A stretch of 64,000 nucleotides of DNA from Aliiroseovarius zhejiangensis (GCF_014656375.1 NZ_BNCH01000001.1:496001-560000); one strand, 5' to 3'. Counted from the stretch's first letter, positions 1 through 8,616 are shown. A program made the numbers and translations. Notes: a model not told the origin generated them from the sequence alone.

Positions 1-438
1 GATCGACATCTTCGCCGATCCGCTCTCCACCTCGCGGGCATGGGCGATATAGATCAGCACCTGATTTGACTCGTCAAAGATGCGTTTCACGCGCAGGCTT
101 TTCAGGATGATCGACATGCGCTGGCTGAACACGTCCTCGCCTTCGTCGCTGCGATCTATGTCACCGATGGTGATCGGGCCGGTTTGGCGACAGGAAATGG
201 CGCTGTTTGACGGGTCTTCAAACCAGTTTCCATTGGACAGACGGTCCACCAGACCGCGCTCGAAATAGGCGATATGGCAGGTGACGCCCGCAACCTCCGG
301 GTCATGGATCGCCTCTATGATGATGTCGTTGCCCAGCCAATCGACATCGACGTTCCCGACCTGTTCAGCCCTCGCGCTTGCGACGTAAAACGGACCGATC
401 AGGCAGAGGTGGAAGAGTATTTTCCTGCAATATGTCAT
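1..438 (-). CDS. creA: CreA family protein, 3' end outside window
   Basis: This is a small exported protein of the CreA family (DUF1131-like), whose biochemical role is unknown. The frame is open from an ATG at 438 to the window edge (146 codons), so the C-terminus is missing. It begins with a signal peptide ending near ASARA. The mature part follows the E. coli CreA pattern closely: an early GNVDVDWLGND, then HDPEVAGVTCHIA, SNSAISCRQTGPI, and LKSLRVKRIFD near the end of the visible part. Two cysteines sit at the usual CreA positions (VTC and ISC). The Shine-Dalgarno is weak (AAAGAGA). The gene is divergent from the BON-MscS channel gene. Identification rests on these motifs. Confidence 0.85.
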   Translation of the reverse strand, partial: MTYCRKILFHLCLIGPFYVASARAEQVGNVDVDWLGNDIIIEAIHDPEVAGVTCHIAYFERGLVDRLSNGNWFEDPSNSAISCRQTGPITIGDIDRSDEGEDVFSQRMSIILKSLRVKRIFDESNQVLIYIAHAREVESGSAKMSI

Positions 439-556
439 AGACTTGATCTCTTTCGTCATTGCTTGCCACAGCGGGCACCCGCGACCAGACTAACCGATAT
501 TGCGCACGGCTACATAGCGTTGTCACAGCCCCGCTGCAAAAAAGCATCGCCCTTTG

Positions 557-581
557 GAACCTTTCGGGCCATCCTGCGTTC
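557..581 (+). promoter_or_regulatory. EcfG-type promoter for the BON-MscS gene
   Basis: GGAAC at 557-561, a 17-base spacer, then GTT at 579-581 preceded by C. This matches the alphaproteobacterial EcfG consensus (GGAAC, 16-17 bases, (C)GTT). The start site would fall near 588, just ahead of the GAAGGGA ribosome-binding site, giving a very short leader. Confidence 0.7.
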
Positions 582-597
582 AATGTTGAAGGGAAAT

Positions 598-2010
598 ATG
601 GAAAATATCATGGGGAAGTCTTTCATTCGGCGCCTGGCTCTGGTCGTGACGCTGGCCGCGTCGCTGCCTGCCGCGTCCGTTCTGGCCCAGACCAGCAGTG
701 ACGGCATTGCGAATGAGCCGGAAGCCGAAGTCATTGACACCGATCAGACGATCTCGGTGACGGAAAGTGTGCGTGATGATCAGATTGCCACACGGATTCA
801 GGGCATCCTGAAGGCTACCGGATGGTATGAAGACGTGCAGGTCGATGTGCAGGATGGGATCGTTTTTCTGGACGGCACCGCGACCTCGTCCAAACGTCAG
901 GACTGGGCGCGCGACCTTGCGGCCAAGACCGACGGCGTGGTCGCCGTCGTGAACCGGCTGACCCTGGTGCAAGAGGCCGACTTTTCGATCGACCCCGCGG
1001 TTTCCGAATTGCGCAGCTTGTGGGACAAGACAGTCTCGGCCGCACCGCTGATCCTGCTGGCGTTTCTGATCCTGCCATTGGCGCTGTTTCTGTCGTCCGG
1101 TGTCGCACGGGTGGCACGATGGGCGTTGAAGGATCGGTTGGGATCACCCTTCCTGCGCGATGTAACCGCCCGCTTCATTGCCCTGCCGGTCTTTCTTGTC
1201 GGCCTCTACATCGTTCTGCAAATCGCCGGTCTGACCCAGCTGGCAATCTCGGTTCTGGGCGGGGCCGGGGTGATCGGGATCGTCATTGGCTTTGCCTTCC
1301 GCGACATTGCCGAAAACTTTCTGGCCAGCCTGTTGCTGAGCGTCCGCCAACCGTTCCGGCGGGGTGACTTTGTTGACATTGCCGGGCATCAGGGCGTGGT
1401 GCATAGCATGAACACCCGCAGCACCGTTCTGGTGTCACCCGAGGGCAACCATATTCAGATCCCCAATGCCGCGGTCTTCAAGGCCACCATCGAAAACTAC
1501 ACGGCCAGCCCGAACCGCCGCGGATCATTTGACGTGGGCATCGGGTATGATGCCTCGATCACGGATGTGCAGGCGATCATCATGGGTGAATTGGCCGAAC
1601 ATGACGCCATTCTGTCCGACCCCGAACCGATGGTGCTGGCAGATACGCTGGGCGCGTCGACGGTGATCATCAAGATCTATTACTGGTTTGACGGGGCGGC
1701 GATTTCTCCGTTGAAGCTGAAATCGGTGCTGATCCGCCGCGTGATGGCGGCGCTGACGGATGCGGGCATCAGCATGCCAGACGAAGCCCGCGAAATCATC
1801 TTTCCCGAGGGTGTCCCGCTGGTCGAGGCGCCAGCGCCTTCGGACACCACCGCACCGACACGAACGCCCGCCCCGGTCAGGAAAGACACACCGAAAACAA
1901 AGATCGCCCCCGCGATGGACGAGGACCTGTCAAACGAGGTCGACAATCTGGAGCCGCAGATGCAAGTGCAGGTCGAAGGCGACAAGGACAGCAACCTTTT
2001 GGACAGTTGA
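598..2010 (+). CDS. Mechanosensitive channel of the MscS family with N-terminal BON domain
   Basis: This is a predicted inner-membrane tension-gated channel that releases solutes on osmotic downshock. The 470-residue protein has a signal peptide (about 1-30) and a periplasmic BON domain (about 57-123) of the kind that binds envelope lipids or porins. Three membrane helices follow at about 149-168, 193-212 and 218-249. The last is the glycine/alanine-rich pore helix (LGGAGVIGIVIGFAFRD), followed by the MscS beta domain (RRGDFVDIAG, VLVSPEGNHIQIPN). The final 70 residues are acidic, proline-rich and probably disordered. The frame is open upstream to 274. I chose ATG 598 because a GAAGGGA site and an EcfG promoter sit directly in front and it opens with the signal peptide; ATG 610 is the alternative. 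Three bases separate it from the FNT gene. Confidence 0.88.
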   Translation: MENIMGKSFIRRLALVVTLAASLPAASVLAQTSSDGIANEPEAEVIDTDQTISVTESVRDDQIATRIQGILKATGWYEDVQVDVQDGIVFLDGTATSSKRQDWARDLAAKTDGVVAVVNRLTLVQEADFSIDPAVSELRSLWDKTVSAAPLILLAFLILPLALFLSSGVARVARWALKDRLGSPFLRDVTARFIALPVFLVGLYIVLQIAGLTQLAISVLGGAGVIGIVIGFAFRDIAENFLASLLLSVRQPFRRGDFVDIAGHQGVVHSMNTRSTVLVSPEGNHIQIPNAAVFKATIENYTASPNRRGSFDVGIGYDASITDVQAIIMGELAEHDAILSDPEPMVLADTLGASTVIIKIYYWFDGAAISPLKLKSVLIRRVMAALTDAGISMPDEAREIIFPEGVPLVEAPAPSDTTAPTRTPAPVRKDTPKTKIAPAMDEDLSNEVDNLEPQMQVQVEGDKDSNLLDS

Positions 2011-2013
2011 CAG

Positions 2014-2820
2014 ATGACAGAAGAAGAAATTCAGGAAGAACAGGCGATCGAGGACGCCAGCAAGCTGACGGCCAAAACAGTGTACGAGGTGATCCGGCGC
2101 TCAGGCGACGAAGAGCTGGAGCGCAGCAACGGCTCGCTGTTCTGGTCGGGGGTGTCTGCCGGGATCGTGATCAGCTTTTCCGTGCTGGGCGAAGCCGTCC
2201 TGCGGACCTATCTGCCCGACACGTCCTATAGCTATCTGATCGAGAATCTCGGCTATTGTCTGGGCTTTGTGATGGTGATTATCGGGCGGATGCAGTTGTT
2301 CACCGAAAACACCATCACGACGGTCCTGCCCTTCCTGCACAGTCCAAGCTGGTCGGTGTTCAACCGGATCCTCGTTCTGTGGTCGATCGTTCTGTTTGCC
2401 AATGTGCTGGGCGCTTTTGCCATTGCGACTTTCTATGCCCACAGCGGCGCCATCTCGGCCGAAATCCTGCCCGCCATCGAAGAGCTGTCACGCCACGCCA
2501 CCGGAATGCCCCCCGCCGAAAGCTTTGCCCGCGCCATTCCGGCTGGCATACTGGTCGCGGCGATCGTCTGGATGCTGCCCGAGGCCGGGGCGTCATCCGT
2601 GTCGATCATCGTCCTGTTCACATGGCTGATTGCCGCGGGCGATTTCACCCATATCGTCGCGGGGTCTGTGGAAATGGCCTATCTGATGGTGACCGGAGAT
2701 CTGGGACTGCAGCAGGCCGCTTTCGGCTTTTTCCTTCCGGTTCTTGCAGGCAATGTGGTGGGCGGCACGGTCATCTTCGCCATGCTCGCCTGGGGGCAGG
2801 TGCGTCGTGACATCGACTGA
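2014..2820 (+). CDS. Formate/nitrite transporter (FNT) family protein, YfdC-like
   Basis: This is a 268-residue integral membrane protein of the FNT superfamily of pentameric anion channels. After an acidic cytoplasmic head (about 1-40), six hydrophobic segments follow, beginning with FWSGVSAGIVISFSVLGEA. The FNT-like feature MQLFTENTITTVLP follows the second helix, and the usual second-half elements appear as AAGDFTHIVAGSVE and LAGNVVGGTVI. The long N-terminus and these motifs fit the YfdC branch, whose substrate is not established, better than FocA or NirC. It lies three bases after the channel gene, so both are probably read from the EcfG promoter at 557. Confidence 0.85.
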   Translation: MTEEEIQEEQAIEDASKLTAKTVYEVIRRSGDEELERSNGSLFWSGVSAGIVISFSVLGEAVLRTYLPDTSYSYLIENLGYCLGFVMVIIGRMQLFTENTITTVLPFLHSPSWSVFNRILVLWSIVLFANVLGAFAIATFYAHSGAISAEILPAIEELSRHATGMPPAESFARAIPAGILVAAIVWMLPEAGASSVSIIVLFTWLIAAGDFTHIVAGSVEMAYLMVTGDLGLQQAAFGFFLPVLAGNVVGGTVIFAMLAWGQVRRDID

Positions 2821-2906
2821 CCTGTCGAGGCACGCAACAGATCTTCCATCGGGCCGGCAAACGCCTGCGTCGATCACGTATCCCGGCGATAGAGAAAGGT
2901 AGAACC

Positions 2907-3092
2907 ATGAATGACATGACCCTCAGCCTGGGCGGCGCAATCATCCTGGCCCTTGATATATATGCGATATACAACATCCTCAGTTCAAAGGCCTCATCGC
3001 TGTCCAAGGTGATTTGGACGATCGTGATCCTTCTGCTGCCGATATTCGGCTTCATTATGTGGTTGTTGCTTGGCCCCCGCGGTGTGAAATAG
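2907..3092 (+). CDS. Small PLDc_N-type membrane protein
   Basis: A 61-residue protein with two hydrophobic segments (about 5-24 and 36-56) and the signature of the phospholipase-D-nuclease N-terminal family (PLDc_N). This includes ALDIYAI after helix one, and a tryptophan, proline and GF.MW.LLGPRG at the end. Such proteins are usually membrane segments of cardiolipin synthases or stand-alone stress peptides; no catalytic HKD motif is present. AAAGG lies ahead of the ATG. A close relative is encoded at 13929-14108 on the other strand. The function is unknown. Confidence 0.75.
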   Translation: MNDMTLSLGGAIILALDIYAIYNILSSKASSLSKVIWTIVILLLPIFGFIMWLLLGPRGVK

Positions 3093-3156
3093 CGCACCGG
3101 GCCTGACGTGTTGTTGTATGGTGATCTGCGTCACCGCTTCCAAAGGGGACTAAACG

Positions 3157-5001
3157 ATGGTGCTGAATAAGGATTACGACCCCGAACGCGATTTCGTCAT
3201 CGGGAACGAGGACGCTGCCCGCCGACTGGTCTGGTTTGTCGACTTCACTGACAAGCCGACGCGACGCCTGCGCGACATCGTTCTGCGCCTGTCCGAACGC
3301 CTGTCGCCCGATCAGGTCGCCGTGGCGGTTCGCTTCACCTATCCCGAAGGCGACAAGCGCGCCGATATCGCCGCACGCGCCGCCATCGCGGCGGGGCAGC
3401 AGGAACGGTTCTTCGACATGGTCACGGCGCTGTTTGACGCCCCTCCGAAGTTTACCCGGGCCTCGGTGATCAAACTGGCCAGAGGGTTGGGCCTTGATCT
3501 GACGCAGTTCGAAGCCGATCTTGATGCGCCCGAGGTCGCCCAGCGCATCAAACATGACCGCGAGTCGCTGTCGAAAGAAGTTCCCCCCTCGGCCCCCTAT
3601 CTGTTCATCGACGGCATCCTTTATCAGGGTGTCTGGGACGAGGTCGCCCTCCTGGAAGCGATCGAGCGACCGTTGGGCGTGCGGCTGGAAGTGGCGGCGT
3701 TTCGGTTCATCGACTGGGCAGCCTCTGCGGGGTTGATGCTGATCCTGGCCACGCTTGCCGCGCTTCTGTTCGTCAATATCGGCTTCTACGACGCGTTCGA
3801 TGCGTTGCGAAACACGTCGATCGGCCTGTTTGCCGGAAGCTGGCGGCTGGATCTGAGCCTGCTGGCCTGGATCAACGACGCATTGATGGCTCTGTTCTTC
3901 CTGCTGGTCGGGATCGAGATCAAGCACGAGTTTGTCGAGGGCGAGCTGTCAAACCGCTCGGCCGCCGCCATGCCGATCATTGCAGCCCTGGGCGGCATGC
4001 TGGTGCCGGCCGGTATCTATGCCGCACTGAACTGGGGCACGCCCGAGGTGCATGGCTGGGGGGTGCCGATGGCCACGGACATCGCCTTTACCCTTGGCAT
4101 CCTTGCCCTTCTGGGCAACCGGGTGCCGACATCGCTGAAGATCTTCGTCTCGGCGCTGGCGATTGTGGACGACCTTGGCGCCATTTTGGTGATCGCCGCG
4201 TTCTACGGGCATGGATTTCACCTTGCGGCCTTCATCACCGCCTGCGTCATCTTTGCCGCGATGATGGCGATGAATGTGGGCAAGATATACTGGCGCGCGC
4301 CCTATCTGATCCTGGGGGTTGTGCTGTGGTATTTCATCCACGAAAGCGGCCTGCACGCGACGCTGGCGGGGGTTTTGACCGCTGTTGCCCTGCCCAGCCG
4401 TGCCAAGGCCAACCGGGCGGCAGTCGCGGCGCAAACCGCCAAGCTGTTCGAGCGGGACAAGCAGATCGGGTCAGAACATATCGTCGCCGCCCCGACCTTC
4501 ATGCAATTGCAGACCATCATGGACCGTCTGGGCGCACCGGGGGTGCATGTGCGCCATGCGCTGGAAAACTGGATCAATTTCCTTGTGCTGCCGCTGTTTG
4601 CCTTTTTCAACACCGGGCTTCTGATTACGACAAGCAGCGTGAATTTCACCGCGCCTGAAAGCCTTGGGGCGATTCTCGGGCTGGTGGTCGGCAAACCACT
4701 TGGCATCTTCCTTTTCGTCTATGTCGCCGCAAAGATCGGTCTGGGACGGCTGTCGTCCGAGATCAGCATGACGCAGGTTCTGGGCGCGGGCTGCCTGGCC
4801 GGGGTGGGCTTCACCATGTCGATCTTCATCGCAAACTCGGCCTTTGCGGGCAATCAGTTGGAATCGGTCAAGCTCGCCGTTCTGCTGGCCTCGTTGCTGG
4901 CGGCGGTGTTGGGCAGCGTGATCCTGATCTACGCACATCGCGCAGAACAGGCCGCCCAGACCCCCGATCCCTCCGAGGCCGAAGCCCCCTCGCCAAGCTA
5001 G
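3157..5001 (+). CDS. nhaA: Na+/H+ antiporter NhaA with N-terminal DsbA-like domain
   Basis: This is a predicted electrogenic Na+/H+ exchanger for pH and sodium homeostasis. At 614 residues it is far longer than classical NhaA (about 390). Residues from about 185 on are NhaA: LMALFFLLVGIEIKHE, MATDIAFTLG near 306, the paired aspartates of ALAIVDDLGA near 338, and GVGFTMSIF near the end. The first 185 residues look like a DsbA/thioredoxin-fold domain (AARLVWFVDFTDKPTRR, AIAAGQQERFFDMVTALF, PPSAPYLFIDG). The CxxC active site is absent: the corresponding loop reads DFTDKPTR. The domain is therefore probably structural or sensory, not a redox catalyst. The start follows a clear AAGGGGA. Confidence 0.9.
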   Translation: MVLNKDYDPERDFVIGNEDAARRLVWFVDFTDKPTRRLRDIVLRLSERLSPDQVAVAVRFTYPEGDKRADIAARAAIAAGQQERFFDMVTALFDAPPKFTRASVIKLARGLGLDLTQFEADLDAPEVAQRIKHDRESLSKEVPPSAPYLFIDGILYQGVWDEVALLEAIERPLGVRLEVAAFRFIDWAASAGLMLILATLAALLFVNIGFYDAFDALRNTSIGLFAGSWRLDLSLLAWINDALMALFFLLVGIEIKHEFVEGELSNRSAAAMPIIAALGGMLVPAGIYAALNWGTPEVHGWGVPMATDIAFTLGILALLGNRVPTSLKIFVSALAIVDDLGAILVIAAFYGHGFHLAAFITACVIFAAMMAMNVGKIYWRAPYLILGVVLWYFIHESGLHATLAGVLTAVALPSRAKANRAAVAAQTAKLFERDKQIGSEHIVAAPTFMQLQTIMDRLGAPGVHVRHALENWINFLVLPLFAFFNTGLLITTSSVNFTAPESLGAILGLVVGKPLGIFLFVYVAAKIGLGRLSSEISMTQVLGAGCLAGVGFTMSIFIANSAFAGNQLESVKLAVLLASLLAAVLGSVILIYAHRAEQAAQTPDPSEAEAPSPS

Positions 5002-5019
5002 GCAATTGTCGCGCGGCTG

Positions 5020-5799
5020 TCAGACCAGGGTTTCGGTCGACGCAAAAAACATCGCCTGCGAGATCGCGGACAAAACCTGTTCCGGGCGGAAGGGTTTGGT
5101 GATCAGAAAAGCCGGTTCCGGGCGTTCGCCGGTCAACAGGCGTTCCGGGAAAGCGGTGATGAAAATGACCGGCACGTCACCATGGGCCGCCAAAAGATCG
5201 TTCACAGCATCAATGCCCGAGCTGTCATCGGCCAGTTGAATATCGGCCAGGATCAGGTCAGGGCGACCGTCGGTGCCGACACTGACAGCCTCGTCACGGG
5301 TCTGGGCCACGCCAAAGACCCGATGGCCCGCGTCGGACACGATACCTTCCAGATCCATAGCGATGATCGGTTCGTCCTCGATGATCATCACCGCACCGCG
5401 TGCGGCCTCTGCCAGTTCGGCCTGGCCGATGCGGATCAGGGCCTCGGCCTCGTCTGGATCAACGCCAATGATCCGGGCGACATCGACCGCCGGAAAATCC
5501 TCCAACGCGTTCAGCAGAACGGCTTCGCGCGCATTCTCGGTCAGCCTTTTCAGAAGTTTCTGCGCCTTTGCCGCCACCCCGCGATCCGCGTCCGATACCG
5601 GTGCGCCCGAGCTTTGCCAGATCGTGTGAAACATACGATACAGCGCAACCCGTGCCCCGTCCTGATCGGGAATGGTGTCCGGGTTGTCGATCATCGCTTC
5701 CAGCACCGCGGCGGCATAGGCGTCGCCCGTGGACTGGCTTCCGGTCAACGCACGGGCATAGCGGCGCAGATAGGGAATATGTATCGCAATATGATCCAT
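5020..5799 (-). CDS. phyR: PhyR-type anti-anti-sigma response regulator
   Basis: Switch protein of the alphaproteobacterial general stress response: phosphorylated PhyR binds the anti-sigma factor NepR and frees EcfG. The 259 residues comprise an ECF-sigma-like domain (about 1-130, with RRYARALTGS and LLNALEDFPAVDVARIIGV) and a receiver domain (about 135-255). The receiver has the acidic pocket EDEP, phosphoacceptor D186 in LADIQ, the conserved ITAFPE, and the lysine of ITKPF near 235. AAGGACA lies seven bases ahead of the ATG. It is divergent from nepR-ecfG, the usual arrangement. Confidence 0.95.
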   Translation of the reverse strand: MDHIAIHIPYLRRYARALTGSQSTGDAYAAAVLEAMIDNPDTIPDQDGARVALYRMFHTIWQSSGAPVSDADRGVAAKAQKLLKRLTENAREAVLLNALEDFPAVDVARIIGVDPDEAEALIRIGQAELAEAARGAVMIIEDEPIIAMDLEGIVSDAGHRVFGVAQTRDEAVSVGTDGRPDLILADIQLADDSSGIDAVNDLLAAHGDVPVIFITAFPERLLTGERPEPAFLITKPFRPEQVLSAISQAMFFASTETLV

Positions 5800-5843
5800 T
5801 TTGCTGTCCTTTTGCTTCAGCTACGGTTTTTTTTGGCTGTTGA

Positions 5844-5868
5844 GGAACCAGACCGTGATTTGATAGTT
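5844..5868 (+). promoter_or_regulatory. EcfG-type promoter for nepR-ecfG
   Basis: GGAAC at 5844-5848, a 17-base spacer and GTT at 5866-5868, ending 46 bases before the nepR start. It implies positive autoregulation of the sigma factor, as is usual for this system. Confidence 0.75.
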
Positions 5869-5914
5869 GTCCTCATGGTAAGCCGGTACAAATCGAAATA
5901 ACAGAGTAAAATCA

Positions 5915-6085
5915 ATGCCCGCCGATGACGCCGACAAAAAGCGATCGCAGGATCTGATCGACGAAAACCTGAAGAAAGCGTTCAGCGACACGCTGGACGA
6001 AGGTGTGCCGGATCGGTTCAAGGATTTGCTGGCGCAACTCAAGGAAAAGGCCCCTGACGACCCGTCGGAGGAGCCGCAAAAATGA
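5915..6085 (+). CDS. nepR: NepR anti-sigma factor
   Basis: This is a 56-residue acidic helical protein beginning MPADDADKKRSQDLIDENLK and continuing with KAFSDTLDEGVPDRFKDLLAQL. It contains the NepR core (IDENLKKAF...EGVPDRFKDLL) that holds EcfG inactive and is captured by phosphorylated PhyR. The stop overlaps the ecfG start (ATGA at 6082-6085), which couples translation of anti-sigma and sigma. The Shine-Dalgarno is weak. Identity is supported by the sequence core and by its position between phyR and ecfG. Confidence 0.92.
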   Translation: MPADDADKKRSQDLIDENLKKAFSDTLDEGVPDRFKDLLAQLKEKAPDDPSEEPQK

Positions 6086-6633
6086 CGTCTCCCGACCCTC
6101 GTGATGCCGTGCTGGAATATATTCCCGCACTCCGTGCCTTTGCCCGCAGCTTGACCAAAGATGCCGTGCGGGCTGACGATCTGGTGCAGGAATGTTTGGT
6201 CAAGGCCATCGGGAATTTCGACAAGTTCAAAGAGGGCAGCAACCTGCGTGCCTGGATGTTCACCATCCTGCGCAACACCTTCTATTCCGAGCGCCGCAAA
6301 GCTGTGCGCGAGGCCGAAGACCCGGAAGGCGAGATCGTCGGCGCCCTGTCCGTCAAACCCGAACACGACGGTCGGTTGCAAATGACGGAATTTCAGGATG
6401 CGTTTCGGCAGCTCAAGGATGAACACCGCGAGGCGCTGACCCTGATCGGGGCGCTCGGGATGTCCTATGAGGAAGCCGCAGAGGCCTGCGAGGTGGCTAT
6501 CGGCACGATGAAATCGCGCACAAACCGCGCCCGCAAGGAACTGGCCCGGCTGATGCATCTTGACGACGACACGCCGACCGAACTGACCGACAGCCAAACC
6601 CTATCCATCGTTAATCAATCAGGACATATGTGA
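6082..6633 (+). CDS. ecfG: RNA polymerase sigma factor EcfG
   Basis: General stress response sigma factor that directs RNA polymerase to GGAAC...GTT promoters. It has 183 residues, with region 2 at about 12-80 (ALRAFARSLTKDAVRADDLVQECLVKA in two blocks, then LRAWMFTILRN) and region 4 at about 110-165 (FRQLKDEHREAL, GMSYEEAAEACEVAIGTMKS). The short acidic tail is outside the domains. Its first bases overlap nepR and its stop overlaps the GTG start of the histidine kinase. The three genes therefore form one coupled operon. Confidence 0.95.
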   Translation: MTSPDPRDAVLEYIPALRAFARSLTKDAVRADDLVQECLVKAIGNFDKFKEGSNLRAWMFTILRNTFYSERRKAVREAEDPEGEIVGALSVKPEHDGRLQMTEFQDAFRQLKDEHREALTLIGALGMSYEEAAEACEVAIGTMKSRTNRARKELARLMHLDDDTPTELTDSQTLSIVNQSGHM

Positions 6634-8201
6634 CACGTCTTCGCCACCTCTTCCTCAACTCACTGCAAAGCCGCTTTATTGCGGTTTATCTGATTGTGAT
6701 GGCGCCGATTGCGGCCCTTGCCAGCTACTACCAGTTTACCATCCTGTCCGACCGCCACGAGGCGCGCGAAATTGCGGCGCTGGATGCGGTGGAAAGCGCC
6801 TTTACGCCTGTCACCTCGACCCTTGTGCAAAGCGATCTGCTGCTCAATCTGCTGGGCGAACTGGCCGGGCGCGGCATGTCTCAGGAAGGGGAATGCAGCA
6901 GTATGATAGATGCGGTGCTGAAGGCGGATTTCTCCGTCGCTGCGGCCGGGATCTATACCGAAGACGGACAGCCGCTGTGCACGCAAGCGATGCAGCAATT
7001 CGGGGTCGGGTCCGATCTGACCATCACCCCACCAGCCAATTCTCCACAAGTCAACCTGACTGAAAGCGAGCTGTTTGTCACCAAAACGGTGCTTGGTCAT
7101 ATTGTTGCCGTTCAGGCCAATATACCCTCTGTCGACCTGCCCGAAATCACGACCGACTTCAGGTTTGCCAGCCGGATTTCGCCTCTGACCTCCGACGGCA
7201 ATCGTGCCGACGATCTCGTGCTTGTCCATCGCCTGGCGCCTCATGCACGGGGCATCGTACATGACGAACCCGACCTGGATCTGGCCATTTTACCGGTGAC
7301 TGCGTTCGATCTGCGCCTGATCGCCACACTGCGTCCCGGTGTTGCCGCTCCACCCGTCTGGCGAACTGTGGTCAATGCCGCCTTCGTTCCTCTGGTGCTG
7401 CTTGCGCTCAGCCTGTTGCTGGCCGATCTGCTGATCGGCAAGTTGGCGGTGAATGACATCAAGCGGCTGACCCGCGACATGAAGGCGTTTCGGCAGGATC
7501 GTGATCTTCCGAGGCAGGGTGTCGGCCCTTGGGCCACGGACGAGACCGCCGCCATGCAGGCAGAATTCTCGACCTTGTCGGACCAGCTTCTTCGCGAGGA
7601 AGCCGAGGCGCAAAACCGTCTGCACAACGCCAGTATCCTGCAACGCGAGATCTTTCACCGCGTCGGAAACAACCTTCAGATCATCCAGTCAATCCTGCGA
7701 CTTTATGCAAAAGAAGCCCAGACTCAGGAGGCCCGGCAACTGATTGACCAGGTGGCGGCCCGCATCCGCGTGATCAATCTGGTCCATAACGCCGTGCATC
7801 AGTCGGTCGATGCCCCGGTCTTGTCAGCGGGCCAGACTGTCAGCAAGCTGATCCAGGGCTTGCAGCATGAGGGGCTGATTGGCAGTGACATCGACATTGA
7901 TCAACGGTTCCAGGATGTCGGGCTTCGCGTCAGTCAGATCTACGCCCTGTGCTATCTTCTGGTCGAGAAGCTGACCCGGTTATCGCGGTCCGGGGCGAGC
8001 CGGATACAGATTGACCTGGTCGAGGACGACGCGACGATCGTTTTGTCGGTCTCGGCAAATGTGGGTCAGTTGGCTGCCGCCGACCCGGTCAGCGCACGGT
8101 TGCGCGAGGTCTATACGCGCGACCTGAGGGCAACCGCCCGTTGGCGCACGGAAACGGACACTGTGACCTTCACGGCGGTCATTCCCGGTCAGGTTACCTG
8201 A
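6630..8201 (+). CDS. HisKA_2-type sensor histidine kinase with degenerate ATP-binding domain
   Basis: This is the probable membrane sensor of the general stress response. It has 523 residues, a GTG start overlapping the ecfG stop, membrane helices near 12-35 and 247-268, and a periplasmic domain of about 210 residues between them. A linker leads to a HisKA_2 dimerisation helix with phosphoacceptor H343 (in EIFHRVGNNLQ). The ATP-binding part is badly eroded. Where relatives have NELVTNALKHA there is VEKLTRLSRSG near 443. No DxGxG motif and no glycine-rich lid are present up to the C-terminus. It may act as a phosphatase, a scaffold or a partner for another kinase. The location makes PhyR the obvious target. 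Confidence 0.85.
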   Translation: MTRLRHLFLNSLQSRFIAVYLIVMAPIAALASYYQFTILSDRHEAREIAALDAVESAFTPVTSTLVQSDLLLNLLGELAGRGMSQEGECSSMIDAVLKADFSVAAAGIYTEDGQPLCTQAMQQFGVGSDLTITPPANSPQVNLTESELFVTKTVLGHIVAVQANIPSVDLPEITTDFRFASRISPLTSDGNRADDLVLVHRLAPHARGIVHDEPDLDLAILPVTAFDLRLIATLRPGVAAPPVWRTVVNAAFVPLVLLALSLLLADLLIGKLAVNDIKRLTRDMKAFRQDRDLPRQGVGPWATDETAAMQAEFSTLSDQLLREEAEAQNRLHNASILQREIFHRVGNNLQIIQSILRLYAKEAQTQEARQLIDQVAARIRVINLVHNAVHQSVDAPVLSAGQTVSKLIQGLQHEGLIGSDIDIDQRFQDVGLRVSQIYALCYLLVEKLTRLSRSGASRIQIDLVEDDATIVLSVSANVGQLAAADPVSARLREVYTRDLRATARWRTETDTVTFTAVIPGQVT

Positions 8202-8245
8202 TCCCGGTGATCCGGTGGAAAGGCAGGTTTTATTCCCCGCCTCAC

Positions 8246-8270
8246 GGAACCAACCCCTGCCTTGAGCGTT
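8246..8270 (+). promoter_or_regulatory. EcfG-type promoter for the CsbD-like gene
   Basis: GGAAC at 8246-8250, a 17-base spacer and CGTT ending at 8270, 36 bases before the start codon of the CsbD-like gene. Confidence 0.75.
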
Positions 8271-8306
8271 GACCTGTCAGAAACCGCAAGACGTAAGGAG
8301 AGACCG

Positions 8307-8501
8307 ATGAATTGGGACGAAATTCAAGGCAAGTGGAAGCAGATCAAAGGCCAGTTGAAGGAACAATGGGGCGAGCTGACTGACGACGAGATCGACCAGA
8401 TCGACGGCGACCGTGAACAGCTTGAAGGCAAGCTTCAGGAAAAATACGGCAAAACGAAGGAAGAAGCCCGCGACGCGGTCAACGATTGGCTATCCAGCTG
8501 A
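8307..8501 (+). CDS. CsbD family stress protein
   Basis: A 64-residue hydrophilic, highly charged protein of the CsbD/YjbJ family, whose members are induced by general stress but have no known activity. The family signature is clear: MNWDEIQGKWKQIKGQLKEQ at the start, followed by LTDDEIDQIDGDREQLEGKL and QEKYGKTKEEAR. I start at ATG 8307, after an AAGGAGAG site, not at an upstream in-frame ATG. It is preceded by an EcfG promoter and followed by a strong terminator, so it is probably a single-gene unit. Confidence 0.93.
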   Translation: MNWDEIQGKWKQIKGQLKEQWGELTDDEIDQIDGDREQLEGKLQEKYGKTKEEARDAVNDWLSS

Positions 8502-8551
8502 CGGCTCTTCCCCTTTCGCACATGAAAAACTGACTTAAAACTGATACATGA

Positions 8552-8576
8552 GGCGCGGTTTCAGCCGCGCCTTTTT
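8552..8576 (+). terminator. Rho-independent terminator after the CsbD-like gene
   Basis: Seven-base-pair stem GGCGCGG / CCGCGCC (8552-8558, 8565-8571) with loop TTTCAG, followed by five T residues. Confidence 0.85.
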
Positions 8577-8616
8577 GCTGGCACGCCTGGAAAAACCACT
8601 CTGAAAGGACGCCCTG

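Noticed and set aside
274-597. N-terminal extension of the BON-MscS protein
   Set aside because: The extension would run through the EcfG promoter and the creA start region; the signal peptide begins at 598.
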